From: Nostoc sp. NMS2
GTDB lineage: Bacteria; Cyanobacteriota; Cyanobacteriia; Cyanobacteriales; Nostocaceae
Assembly (NCBI RefSeq): GCF_017115105.1
Contig: NZ_JABXKH010000147.1
Span: 1 to 64,000, forward strand
DNA length: 64,000 nucleotides
Reading direction: 5' to 3'
The notes under the pieces are model-generated. The model did no database searches. It was given only the letters and a program-made list of their open reading frames with translations, and was not told the origin of the DNA. Shown here piece by piece: positions 46,992-55,614 of this stretch (positions are counted from its first letter, which is position 1; each line of letters starts with the position of its first letter). Position numbers and translations under genes: made by a program.

Positions 46992-47687
46992 GGTATTATA
47001 ATCGGCTGTGAAATACATAATTGCTTTATAACCTTGCACCGGGTTTGTCTGATTAAAGGAAAAGTATTTAGTTTGTGCTGTCGGTGCAAAAGTAAAGTAA
47101 TTTCCTTTGTCAATGTCCATCATCCAAACACGATTGTTGAATGTGGATAAATTATTGTTCCACTTATTTACTTCAATTGCACCAGTACCCGTGTGACCAG
47201 CCTTGGTAGTAAGCCAAAAAGTGAAAAATGAGCCGTAAGACTCAGGCAAGAATTCCAAGATTCTACCTTTGTCTGTGTAAATCCCGTTGCAAATTACTTG
47301 GAATGATGGCGATGGTAACTGTTGTTTAAATGTAGCGGTAATCTGCTGATAATTATTTCCTAATCGAATTACTTTCCAGCCCTCACAAGTGTAGGTTTTG
47401 CGTGGAATATAAACGCTGTTGTCAGGACTCCAATAAAAAGCCGTAACTCCAGAAAATGTTTCCAATTGCGACAGTTTATCTTGTGCTACAGCAGTCAGCA
47501 ATGAAGGGCTTTGCACATCCCACTCCTCAATTGCCCCTGTTGTCCCCTCTGCCACTATCTGCTCATAGCCGTCTCCTAACTTTGTTCGGGAGACGGGCAC
47601 AGTGACACGCTTTGTAGCTGACCAAGTAGGTGCTAATTCAAGAATTGGGGTAGGCATATTTCGGCTCCGCTCAAAGTCAAAAATCAA
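46968..47687 (-). CDS. phage minor tail protein M-like, copy A
   Basis: A 239-aa protein. The N-terminal about 120 residues resemble the lambda gpM / phage tail M family (PTPILELAPTWSATKRVTVP, EEWDVQSPSLLTAVAQDKL). The C-terminal about 110 residues (from CNGIYTDKGRILEFLPESYG) are nearly the same as those of copy B (58346-59035): both have AIEVNKWNNNLSTF and QGYKAI. The last gene of the minus-strand tail series on this side of the tape measure. Confidence 0.75.
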   Translation of the reverse strand: MIFDFERSRNMPTPILELAPTWSATKRVTVPVSRTKLGDGYEQIVAEGTTGAIEEWDVQSPSLLTAVAQDKLSQLETFSGVTAFYWSPDNSVYIPRKTYTCEGWKVIRLGNNYQQITATFKQQLPSPSFQVICNGIYTDKGRILEFLPESYGSFFTFWLTTKAGHTGTGAIEVNKWNNNLSTFNNRVWMMDIDKGNYFTFAPTAQTKYFSFNQTNPVQGYKAIMYFTADYNTLKFDGFS

Positions 47688-47709
47688 AAGTAAGAAGTCA
47701 AAAGTATTT

Positions 47710-47799
47710 ATGTATATATGGGTAAGTGAGCAACCAAGGCTAGACGAGGTTGTAGGTCATCTAGAGAAAGCAACGAATGAGATTCACTCTCGAAATTAG
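47710..47799 (+). CDS. possible 29-aa small ORF followed by a terminator
   Basis: ATG 47710 begins MYIWVSEQPRLDEVVGHLE and stops at 47799, 24 bp before a strong plus-strand terminator. This is weak evidence for a small gene; the frame is open further upstream without an obvious better start. Confidence 0.3.
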   Translation: MYIWVSEQPRLDEVVGHLEKATNEIHSRN

Positions 47800-47822
47800 T
47801 CAATAACCCGCAATTTATCATT

Positions 47823-47855
47823 ACCTGCCACATATTATCTATGGCAGGTTTTTTT
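47823..47855 (+). terminator. rho-independent terminator (plus strand)
   Basis: Stem ACCTGCCA/TGGCAGGT with an 11-nt loop, followed by a run of T (47849-47855). No well-supported plus-strand gene ends nearby except the small ORF at 47710-47799. Confidence 0.8.
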
Positions 47856-47993
47856 GTTGCAGTAAATGCGTTTAACTCGGAAAAAGAAAGGTTTACAATT
47901 TCCTTACACAAAGTTCAAAGCTATTACTGATGTATAAATTTATATTCTTAATGGAAGTTAGACTTAGATAACTTAAACTACTCATAGACAGCC

Positions 47994-48452
47994 ATGAAAA
48001 TTTCAAGAATAGCAAGTGTAGTCGTGCTAGCGTTGGCGCAGACCGCCGTAGGCATCGCTCTTGCCGTTTCCCCAGTAATGGCACAGTTCGTCAAGCAACC
48101 CAATACAAACCAAATATCTGGGTATTTGGAATTAATAGCGTCGGGGATGCGCGGGTATGGAACAAGTACCTGCTATGGAGGGAGAGGGTATGATGATGTT
48201 ACGGAAGGAATGAGCGTAATTGTCAAAAACGAAGAGGGCAAAATTATCGCCATAGGAAAAACGGAAGCTGGTATTCGCCCTGAAACCGATTCTAGTGTCC
48301 GATGTATTTTTGATTTTAAGATTGACAATGTACCAAAATCCAGTTTTTACACCATTGGAATAGGACGACGTGGCGAAATGACTTTCTCCTATCAGGAAAT
48401 GGAACAGCGAAAATGGCAGATTACCGCAGTGCTTTCTCAGTCTCGCAAATAA
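47994..48452 (+). CDS. secreted hypothetical protein (152 aa)
   Basis: The N-terminal signal peptide MKISRIASVVVLALAQTAVG...SPVMA ends before Gln31. The mature part (about 120 aa) has a Gly/Tyr/Cys segment (SGMRGYGTSTCYGGRGYDD) with two cysteines, one later at SVRCIF, and looks like a small beta-sandwich domain. The signal-peptide codons include GGCGCAGACCGCCGTAGGCATCGC, which resembles a dispersed Nostoc repeat. A host-type exported protein embedded in the phage module; function unknown. Confidence 0.65.
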   Translation: MKISRIASVVVLALAQTAVGIALAVSPVMAQFVKQPNTNQISGYLELIASGMRGYGTSTCYGGRGYDDVTEGMSVIVKNEEGKIIAIGKTEAGIRPETDSSVRCIFDFKIDNVPKSSFYTIGIGRRGEMTFSYQEMEQRKWQITAVLSQSRK

Positions 48453-48533
48453 TTCGCGTCCTTGAAAGGTTGAATTACTACTGATGGTTACAATTGCTCT
48501 TATACATATAAATATATGTGTAGAAGCAAATAG

Positions 48534-51500
48534 TTATCTATTCAAAGCACCACCGGGGCGCTGCTGTTTTAACAATTCCTCTACCACCACAGCCCGGACT
48601 GAACTTTGCAGTCGTGGAACATCTACTGAAGTTTGACTACTGCCTTGAACGGTGACGGGGATATTGATGGTCATGCCTCCGTTGCTATCATTAGAATTAT
48701 TCAAAGGTTTGCTGTCAACTACCCCGCCATTAGCAAAGTTCAAAACTTTATCAAGGCGTAATTCTTGGAACCTCTTAGCTTGTTCCACTGTCAACACCAT
48801 CTCGCCGGGTGTTAGCGCCGCCAGTACTGGGTTACGGCCAGATGCAGACCGTTCACGCTGTAAAGCCTCTGTGATCGCTCCCACACTACCCCCACCTGCA
48901 TAATTTGGCACAATTCCACCTTGGTTAAAGCCCAGTAACCCGCCCAAAAATCCCCCACCTCCACCGCCTCCACCTGGAAGACCACCGCCGCCGCCAAAGA
49001 TGCCGGAAATCAACTGGTTAACCGCTAGCTGTGCGAGTTGATTGGCGATATTACCAATCAGGTCTTTAAAAGCATCACCAGCGCTTTTTGACCCAGTGAT
49101 GATGTCAGTAAAAAAACCTCCCAAGGCGTTTTTACTGACATCCATCAAATCCTTGCCAAGGGTTTTAACTTGTCCTGAAATACTTTCTAAATTGATTTTA
49201 TTTAAAGCCTCAGCATTTGCCTTCATCGTGCCGATTTCTGTTTCTGTGTATTCAGAAGAAGTACCCCGTGCTGCTGCAATCTGCTGTTCTATTTGTAATA
49301 GTTCTTGTTTATATCTAATCTGTTCTTGCATCTGAGAAGCTTCACCTTCTAGCGCCGATGCTCGGTATTCATTACCGCCACGGTTGCGAATTAAAGTAGC
49401 TTGTCCTTGAAGTAAAGAGGTGCGGCTGCTAACCAAGCCTTGCTCTTTATTAAGTGCTGAGGTTCGGTCAGTAAATTTTGCTGATTCAATTGCTTTATAA
49501 GCTTCATCTTGAATCAATGTGAGGTTAGCTTTAGAGTTAGCGGTAGTAGCTGCAATCTGTTTTTCAAGGTCTACAATTTTAGCTTGTAGTTCCTTCACTT
49601 GCTCTGAATCTTCTTTTAAACCGCCTTCACCCAATAGATAAACTTTGCGCTTCTTTAGGTTATCTAAGTCATTTTGTAAAGGTATCAATGCCTGTTGTAA
49701 CTGATACTTATTCTCGCTGGTATCAATATCTAGTTGAATTATTTGTTTAACTTCTTGAGTTTTACCAACTGATTGTTCGGCTTTCAACTTATTAATAAAC
49801 TCATCATGAGCGCGTGTCAGTTCACCCAAATTACGTTTCTCTACTTCTACTCTTGCTTCTTGTTGGAGTGCGTTAGACTCGTTAAGTTGGTTGGTTTGCA
49901 ATCCCCATTCATGTATTTGTTTTTCGGAAGCAATCACTACATCCATTTGAGCAATTGCTTTAGTGTAGTCCTTACCTCCCTCTGCACCAAAATCAACAGT
50001 CTTACCTTGTTTCTTAGCCTCAGCCGCAATTTGTAGTTTTTTATCCCTGACATCAACTAAGTCTTCGCGTTCTTGAGAAAGCTTGATTAATTTTTCTTCA
50101 TACTGACTGTCAGCCTGATATCGAGAAAGTCTTTTTTCAACAACTTTTTTCGCTTCATCGTCAGGAGCTTTGGCAATCTCAAGTTGTAATTTAGCTTCAC
50201 CCTCTTCTGTAATTTGCTTCCGCTTTTGGGCTGCTAATTCCCGTTGTTGTTTTTGGGCTGCATCAGCCTGTTGGGTAGCAAAGTCAATTTCTTCTTTGAT
50301 TGCTTGATAGTTCTGTTGATTTGCTTTACGCCGCGCCACCAATACGTTGCGTTGATCTTCTTCATTACCACCTGTAGGGGTAAGAGCGCTATTTGGTGCG
50401 GTTTGTGATGTGGTTGCCAGTTGAGATGAAGTTGGCTGTGGTGGGCCATACACTGACTGTTGACTGCTGACTGCTGACTGCTGACTCAAAAATAAGTCTC
50501 TTTCTGCCCCACGCCGCCGCGTCAACCCTGGAAGTACAACCTTTGTACCCCGTGAATCCTCACCTTTATTCCACCTTTCAAACTCAGCCGCCGCCCCTTC
50601 ATAGTCACCAGCGTTAAGCTTTTTAAGTAAAGTGCTGTTGGCAAGTGCGTTATCACCAACATTGAAAGCGAATGAAGTCAAAGCATCTAGCTGATTGCTG
50701 TTGACTTGAACTTTCAGCATTGCTTGCACTTTTTGACGGGTAGCTTGGATTTCTGCTAACAAGCGTTCATTAGCTTGTTCTACCGTTAACTGCTCATTTC
50801 GGGATTTAGCTTTAGTTCCAAAACCCACAGAATACTGAGTTCTGTCCTCGTAGGGTGTGGACTTAAAACCCTCAGCTTGTTTGATAGTTTGCACCAAGGT
50901 ATTTGTTACTCCAGCTTGCTGAAATATCCCCTCATTCTTTCCACGAACAACATTAGCAGCACGACTAGAAAACCCCCTACCTGTTGGTGTACCTCCACTT
51001 AAAGCATTTGTGATTGCTTGCTGTACTGGTTGTACAACTTGGTCAATAGCATTCCATACAGGGTTTTTGTTTCCCGCCACAGCCTTTTTGCCATCACTAA
51101 AAACCCCGTCTAGTAAATCCTGAATATACTTCTGCCACTTTTCGGCGGGTAACTCAACGTGTGAGTGTATTGCACCAGGACTACCTACATCACTCTGAGT
51201 CCCTAACGCCTGCCCATACTGAACAGAATCACCAGTTTTTACCCTGATGTTTTTCATGTGTAGGGCTTGACCGATGATATTGCCGTTATCATCCAAAATC
51301 GCCACAGTTCCGTAAGCTGAAGAAACCCTAGCACGACCTGCTGCGGGTGATGGAACTGGTACGTTTTGGCTACCATTTTGTGAAAGAACAAAGTCTTTTT
51401 TGATTAGTGTTCTACTACCAGTTCTGCGAACCTCTTCTAACTTCCCATCAATAGTTTCATAATCGCGTCCCGACTCTCTACCACGTGACGGGTGATGTTT

Positions 51501-53135
51501 TTCTAACTCTCTATAGCCATGAACATCTTCTGTATGATTTCCGACACTTTCCACTATTTTGTAAGGCGAGCTTTTGATACCTTGATTTGAATTATTTGAA
51601 TTAAGCGTAGCAAGGCTATCACCCAAAACTTTTACGCCAGTGACTATAGCACCCAAGGGGTTTGCATTTTTACTAGTTGATGAACTTTGGGGCAAAGGCG
51701 ATGATTCGCTCTGACCAGAAATATCACCCCACAAAAAATTGGCAATAGGATTATCTTGCTTCTTACCTATACCTAATCCCTTCATTGCGTTGCCAAGAGT
51801 ATCCCGAACAGCGATCGCAGCGTCCTTGACCCCATTGGTAAACCGCACAATGTAACCAACTAAAGATGCGGCGCTCGTAACCACACCCGCTACTTCTCTT
51901 CCTAATTGAATCCCACCGCTAACAGCATCTTGAATAGCCCTCGGATTCTCTTTTAAATATTCACCTAATTGCTTTGCTCCAGCGACAAGAGCAGACATTG
52001 CACCACGAACTAATTCGTTTAATGCCTTTGATAAATTTTCCGCAATTTCAGGATTCTGTTTAAAGTAATTGGCTAGCTCTTGAGTCTGGTTTTTTAACTC
52101 AGCCATCAAGTCTTTATTATTGGTCAAGCCACTAACTAGCTGTCCTAAAAAGTCAGTGGCTATGCTAAATAGTGGTTCAAATGCTTGCCCTAACTGCTTT
52201 TGAAACTGATAGAAGGTATCGTTGACATTAGATAATTTTCCTTCTAAAGTAGTCGCTTTATTTTTCATCGCATCGAAGTACGCCCCACCCTGTCCGCTCA
52301 TGGCGCGGATTGCTTCTTCCAAGTGGCGAAACTCCAACTTTCCATCAGTAGCTAATTGCCGTACTTCTTGCTCACTTGCTCCTAGTTGTTTAGCAAGCTG
52401 GGCGCGTAGCTGTACACCACGTCCCGTAAATTGGTCAATATCATCGTTTTGTAACCGCCCTTCAGTTCGGGACTTGGCGTACACCTCCATCAAATCTTTG
52501 ATACTAGCATTAGCCCCGGCGGCCACATCACCGATACTTTGTAAGTCTTTAAGTATTTGGTCGGGTTTTGCACCTGTAGCTAAATTCTGAATTGCGGCTT
52601 GCTGTAAATCCTTAAGTTCATAAGGTGTAGTTGCGGCGAATTTCTCTAATCCAGCAACGAACTTATCAATCTCCTGCTGGTTCCCTTTAAGAAACGTTTT
52701 TAACGAAGATTCAAACCCCTGGAAGTCCTTGGTAACATTGAATATTTGCCCAGCGAAACCTTTAGCCGCATCAATCGCCGATCCAATTACATTGGTAACG
52801 GAGCTAAAAACCTCTGCACCCGCTCTTTGTAAGCCACCACTAAAAATATTGTCAATCGCTCCCTTCATTGGGGCGATCGCATCTTTGAATTTATCAGCAA
52901 ACGATCTCCCAGCACTAGCACCAGCCGTTGCACCTTGAGATGGAGCGTTTTGCAATCCCGGTAACTGTGTATTACCTCTTCTAGTACCACCAAAAGCGCG
53001 GTTTATCTGCTGCTCAATGTCCCGCGCCACTTGTGTTGCGTAGGCGCGGGTTTGGTTGAGTTGGGCTTGTAGAGCTACTTGATTAGCGGTTAGCTGTAAT
53101 TCAAGAGTGCCGAGGGAGCTACCGGAAAAGGTCAT
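48534..53135 (-). CDS. phage tail tape measure protein with M23 peptidase and GH24 lysozyme domains
   Basis: A 1533-aa length-determining protein of the phage tail. Residues about 1-60 are a coiled coil; about 120-330 are the tape-measure domain (LKTFLKGNQQEIDKFVAGLE, LKDLQQAAIQNLATGA). About 590-670 are an M23-like lysostaphin domain (VSSAYGTVAILDDNGNIIGQ... HSHVELP). About 742-875 are a GH24 lysozyme domain (QAEGFKSTPYEDRTQYSVGFGTK, catalytic Glu, then NQLDALTSFAFNVG). Long coiled coils (about 900-1300) and a Gly-rich hydrophobic C-terminal region follow. Both muralytic domains would help cross cyanobacterial peptidoglycan. It is divergent from the cargo gene at 53172 with 36 bp between starts. 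Confidence 0.9.
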   Translation of the reverse strand: MTFSGSSLGTLELQLTANQVALQAQLNQTRAYATQVARDIEQQINRAFGGTRRGNTQLPGLQNAPSQGATAGASAGRSFADKFKDAIAPMKGAIDNIFSGGLQRAGAEVFSSVTNVIGSAIDAAKGFAGQIFNVTKDFQGFESSLKTFLKGNQQEIDKFVAGLEKFAATTPYELKDLQQAAIQNLATGAKPDQILKDLQSIGDVAAGANASIKDLMEVYAKSRTEGRLQNDDIDQFTGRGVQLRAQLAKQLGASEQEVRQLATDGKLEFRHLEEAIRAMSGQGGAYFDAMKNKATTLEGKLSNVNDTFYQFQKQLGQAFEPLFSIATDFLGQLVSGLTNNKDLMAELKNQTQELANYFKQNPEIAENLSKALNELVRGAMSALVAGAKQLGEYLKENPRAIQDAVSGGIQLGREVAGVVTSAASLVGYIVRFTNGVKDAAIAVRDTLGNAMKGLGIGKKQDNPIANFLWGDISGQSESSPLPQSSSTSKNANPLGAIVTGVKVLGDSLATLNSNNSNQGIKSSPYKIVESVGNHTEDVHGYRELEKHHPSRGRESGRDYETIDGKLEEVRRTGSRTLIKKDFVLSQNGSQNVPVPSPAAGRARVSSAYGTVAILDDNGNIIGQALHMKNIRVKTGDSVQYGQALGTQSDVGSPGAIHSHVELPAEKWQKYIQDLLDGVFSDGKKAVAGNKNPVWNAIDQVVQPVQQAITNALSGGTPTGRGFSSRAANVVRGKNEGIFQQAGVTNTLVQTIKQAEGFKSTPYEDRTQYSVGFGTKAKSRNEQLTVEQANERLLAEIQATRQKVQAMLKVQVNSNQLDALTSFAFNVGDNALANSTLLKKLNAGDYEGAAAEFERWNKGEDSRGTKVVLPGLTRRRGAERDLFLSQQSAVSSQQSVYGPPQPTSSQLATTSQTAPNSALTPTGGNEEDQRNVLVARRKANQQNYQAIKEEIDFATQQADAAQKQQRELAAQKRKQITEEGEAKLQLEIAKAPDDEAKKVVEKRLSRYQADSQYEEKLIKLSQEREDLVDVRDKKLQIAAEAKKQGKTVDFGAEGGKDYTKAIAQMDVVIASEKQIHEWGLQTNQLNESNALQQEARVEVEKRNLGELTRAHDEFINKLKAEQSVGKTQEVKQIIQLDIDTSENKYQLQQALIPLQNDLDNLKKRKVYLLGEGGLKEDSEQVKELQAKIVDLEKQIAATTANSKANLTLIQDEAYKAIESAKFTDRTSALNKEQGLVSSRTSLLQGQATLIRNRGGNEYRASALEGEASQMQEQIRYKQELLQIEQQIAAARGTSSEYTETEIGTMKANAEALNKINLESISGQVKTLGKDLMDVSKNALGGFFTDIITGSKSAGDAFKDLIGNIANQLAQLAVNQLISGIFGGGGGLPGGGGGGGGFLGGLLGFNQGGIVPNYAGGGSVGAITEALQRERSASGRNPVLAALTPGEMVLTVEQAKRFQELRLDKVLNFANGGVVDSKPLNNSNDSNGGMTINIPVTVQGSSQTSVDVPRLQSSVRAVVVEELLKQQRPGGALNR
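50452..50488. repeat. TGACTGC heptamer repeat inside the tape-measure gene
   Basis: Plus strand TGACTGT-TGACTGC-TGACTGC-TGACTGC-TGACTC. It encodes the SQQSAVSSQQSV linker just after the lysozyme domain. Heptamers of this type are usual between genes in Nostoc genomes. Confidence 0.8.
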
Positions 53136-53171
53136 TAGTGTAATATTGATTACATAGCTAGAGTTCCCTTT

Positions 53172-53549
53172 ATGGAATCAATTAGGCAACGCCGACGAAA
53201 CCGCCACAGAGTAAAAGCAGTGCAGAAGCGGGTTAAGCGCCCGATCACGCTCGTTCTCAATATTGATGTGACCAAAATAAACGCGATTTTTGCTCAAACA
53301 AAAGACGTAATGATGAGGCTAGCTGGAATACAAGAAATAGCAGCCGAAGCACTACAAATATTTGCATTAATTCCACCGAACGTCATTCGAGGAATGATTA
53401 GTGTGCAGCAAACAAGGGCTGTGGTTCAAGAAATTGAAGTTGACTACTTGGGCGATCCTTCGTGTAAGTTTAATGCGCGATCGCCTTTTATGCAATGCGC
53501 TGTTAATCCCAGTGGCAATTGTGCAAACTGTCAACACTTTGAACTTTAG
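53172..53549 (+). CDS. phage-module cargo protein with Cys-rich tail (DUF6464-like)
   Basis: A 125-aa protein with a very basic N-terminus (RQRRRNRHRVKAVQKRVKR), a hydrophobic/helical middle and a C-terminal motif C-x4-AR-SP-x3-C-x-VNPSG-x-C-x2-C-x2-FE. The same motif ends the protein at 61879-62277. I take it to be the DUF6464-type motif of cyanobacteria, but the family name is from memory. It lies on the plus strand between the GT and tape-measure genes, which are both minus. Confidence 0.65.
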   Translation: MESIRQRRRNRHRVKAVQKRVKRPITLVLNIDVTKINAIFAQTKDVMMRLAGIQEIAAEALQIFALIPPNVIRGMISVQQTRAVVQEIEVDYLGDPSCKFNARSPFMQCAVNPSGNCANCQHFEL

Positions 53550-53553
53550 ATAT

Positions 53554-53868
53554 ATGGAAATTATAGTTAAACCAACAGGAACAGGAAAAACACATCAACT
53601 GATTAAAATGTGTTCCGAACAGGGAGGTTATATAGTTTGTCCAACTATGAGAGATTGTGAAAGGATATTCGCATTCTCAAAAGACATCGGTTGCAAAATC
53701 CCATTTCCTATTTCTTGGTATGAGTTTATTAATAATCAATTTCGCGGGAAAGGTGTAGGAAGAGTTTACATTGATGACTTGGATCGCTGCTTACAACAAG
53801 GTTCAGCAGTTCCAATAATTGCGGCTACTTATTCGCTGAGTGAGAATTCGGAATCACAATTTCAATAA
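53554..53868 (+). CDS. small P-loop NTPase-like protein (104 aa)
   Basis: It starts at ATG 53554, 4 bp after the upstream stop, giving MEIIVKPTGTGKTHQLIKMC. PTGTGKT is Walker-A-like (the first Gly of the strict consensus is replaced) and VYIDDLDRC is Walker-B-like. The frame is open upstream, but that reading overlaps the previous gene. It is too short for a full motor, so it may be a nucleotide-binding cargo or remnant. Confidence 0.65.
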   Translation: MEIIVKPTGTGKTHQLIKMCSEQGGYIVCPTMRDCERIFAFSKDIGCKIPFPISWYEFINNQFRGKGVGRVYIDDLDRCLQQGSAVPIIAATYSLSENSESQFQ

Positions 53869-53968
53869 TTTCTAGTTTGATGTTTTTTAGTTTTGGCTCC
53901 CGTGTCGGTTTTGTATCCCACACTAGCTTTACTGAAGTTCTGCGATCTCGTCTCACCATGAATCTTGC

Positions 53969-54409
53969 TCACCTCGCCAATTCTTCTATCTCCACTTCAA
54001 TATCCGCAAACGCCCCTAATACCCTTGGTGGTATCAATCCTTGTGACCGCAATTCCAAATAAATCTTTGCCGTTTCCTTCGACATTGGTAAATCCTTCCG
54101 TTCCTGTGTACTGTCAGGAAACGGTAAAAAATCTTGCATTTTCGCCTCTGACAGCATCGTGCCTATCTTGGCAACAGTGGATGTCATCGCATTGGCGTGC
54201 AATTTGTACTGCTTATACAAACTGTTAACCATCTCCCGAATTACCCAGCAAGGGACGCGGTGGAAACTTCGGCGGTGGAAACTGGGGTCTGTGACTCCGA
54301 AATATTGGATGGTAAAGTAGGCTTCTCTGTAGAATTCGCGTTCTTTTTGGATGACTTCTTGGTATTCCCGAAGCCTTTGGAGCGCTCCCCCAGCGTTACT
54401 TCCTCCGGC
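53969..54409 (-). CDS. T-like tail assembly chaperone frame, reached by -1 frameshift from G
   Basis: The annotated-style ORF begins at ATG 54232, but this frame is open without a stop from 54409 to 53969 and has no ATG, GTG or TTG before 54232. The upstream part reads like protein (ALQRLREYQEVIQKEREFY, then REAYFTIQYFGVT). It lies in the -1 frame of the G-like gene, as the T part of lambda gpGT does, and just upstream of the tape measure in the transcription order. Most likely expressed as a G-T fusion of about 350 aa; a separate 87-aa product from 54232 is the alternative. Confidence 0.65.
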   Translation of the reverse strand, partial: AGGSNAGGALQRLREYQEVIQKEREFYREAYFTIQYFGVTDPSFHRRSFHRVPCWVIREMVNSLYKQYKLHANAMTSTVAKIGTMLSEAKMQDFLPFPDSTQERKDLPMSKETAKIYLELRSQGLIPPRVLGAFADIEVEIEELAR

Positions 54410-55023
54410 TCAAAAGTGATACTGGGTAATTCAGCCCATTCTCTCTCTTCACCCAACGCAAATGAAGCAACTTGTGAGTAAATATTTTCAGGTAGTTTCC
54501 TAACAATCTGCCTAATTACCTTGTCCCGTGTGGTATTGGTTAACCAGAATTCTTCAGAAATGGCAATAAGTGAAACGCACTCATCTTTATCTAAAGAACA
54601 ACGAAAAGAGGTGCGTAGATTATCCACATTTTCCACAATCCACTGTGGAATTAGGCGCGATCGCAATATCATCACCGCGACTTCTTGAGATTGTCTTTCT
54701 ACCAACATATCGGGCTTTTTAATTCGGCTCAATTCCTGTTGATATTCAATTGCAAAGGCTAGTAATTTATCTACTTCCTCTTCTGTTTTACCCGCATTTC
54801 CTTCTAATGTTTTCCGAATTAGCGAAATAGCTTCAATTTTACTAATCTTTTCTTTTTCAACAACTAAATCAGCAATTTCCGCCAATGGTGCAATTTCTTG
54901 AAACTGTACATTGCGGATTTTATCAGCCATGTAATCTTTTTCTTCTGGATTCAAACCGCCCATTTTAGGCAGTGGAAATCCAGCCACATTAATAACTTCA
55001 GGCACTCCCCAAGGGTTTTGCAT
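54241..55023 (-). CDS. G-like tail assembly chaperone (260 aa)
   Basis: A helical acidic protein at the position of lambda G (between the tail tube and tape measure genes). The core (about residues 25-215) is well ordered; the last about 35 residues after SKGFGNTKK turn into Ser/Thr/Pro-rich filler (PTLPSNISESQTPVSTAEVS) in this frame. At AAA AAG (54348-54343, CAAAAAG heptamer) a -1 slip would join it to the T-like frame. It overlaps the end of the preceding gene by 26 bp. Confidence 0.7.
   Translation of the reverse strand: MQNPWGVPEVINVAGFPLPKMGGLNPEEKDYMADKIRNVQFQEIAPLAEIADLVVEKEKISKIEAISLIRKTLEGNAGKTEEEVDKLLAFAIEYQQELSRIKKPDMLVERQSQEVAVMILRSRLIPQWIVENVDNLRTSFRCSLDKDECVSLIAISEEFWLTNTTRDKVIRQIVRKLPENIYSQVASFALGEEREWAELPSITFEPEEVTLGERSKGFGNTKKSSKKNANSTEKPTLPSNISESQTPVSTAEVSTASLAG
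54343..54349 (-). promoter_or_regulatory. candidate -1 frameshift slippery heptamer CAAAAAG
   Basis: Reads C-AAA-AAG in the G frame. A -1 slip re-reads the last G and enters GAA CGC GAA TTC, which is open to 53969. It is not the ideal X-XXY-YYZ pattern because the first base is C, so the exact slip site is uncertain. Confidence 0.45.
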
Positions 55024-55261
55024 AAATTATCTTAATATCATCTAACGGTGAAAGCAAACGGGTGTATGTAGGGTTTTTCCTAATAGTTTCAGCAATTACA
55101 ATCGAACAGACTTTATCGCCTTTCAAACTATATAAAAGCATAGTTTTTGGCAGTCCCGCCACAAAATAAGCTGCACCACAAGTTAAATACTCAGGGTGCA
55201 GTTTACAATTAATGAGTGCTACGGTATGACCGTTTGAATGTAAGTATTTGTGATGCGTCAA
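54998..55261 (-). CDS. hypothetical phage-module protein (87 aa)
   Basis: Not recognised; a small soluble protein, Cys-containing. It overlaps the upstream gene by 4 bp and the downstream G-like gene by 26 bp, so it is part of the tail operon. Confidence 0.6.
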   Translation of the reverse strand: MTHHKYLHSNGHTVALINCKLHPEYLTCGAAYFVAGLPKTMLLYSLKGDKVCSIVIAETIRKNPTYTRLLSPLDDIKIIYAKPLGSA

Positions 55262-55614
55262 CTTACTGATGTTGGTGTTTCAGTTTCAACAATATTTCTG
55301 ATTTCGTTTGTTGTTGCTCTAATACTAGCGGTAGCATCAGCTAATTCGCTTAAAATAGAATCAGGTACGGTTCCTTGAATTTGCTGTTTAAGCTGCTCAA
55401 TTATTCCTGTTTGTTGAGTAACCTTAGTATCCAGCGCGTCCAGTTTATCTGCAATTTCTTGCTTTTCATTAGCCGCCGTTTGTTTAAGTTCCGCGATCGC
55501 AGCAGTTGCATCGCTCACTTCAGTCTGTAACTGTTCTATTGTTGCCATTATCTTACTCTCCAGTTTGTCTAATCGGTCAAGGATTGCTTTAAAAAGCCAC
55601 TGTAGTATTCCCAT
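55258..55614 (-). CDS. coiled-coil phage structural protein (118 aa)
   Basis: Begins MGILQWLFKAILDRLDKLES. Heptad-rich throughout (EQLQTEVSDATAAIAELKQTA, DKLDALDTKVTQQTGIIEQL), so a trimeric or dimeric coiled coil is likely. It could be a fibre stalk or assembly factor. Shares its first base with the last base of the upstream gene and overlaps the downstream gene by 4 bp. Confidence 0.7.
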   Translation of the reverse strand: MGILQWLFKAILDRLDKLESKIMATIEQLQTEVSDATAAIAELKQTAANEKQEIADKLDALDTKVTQQTGIIEQLKQQIQGTVPDSILSELADATASIRATTNEIRNIVETETPTSVS

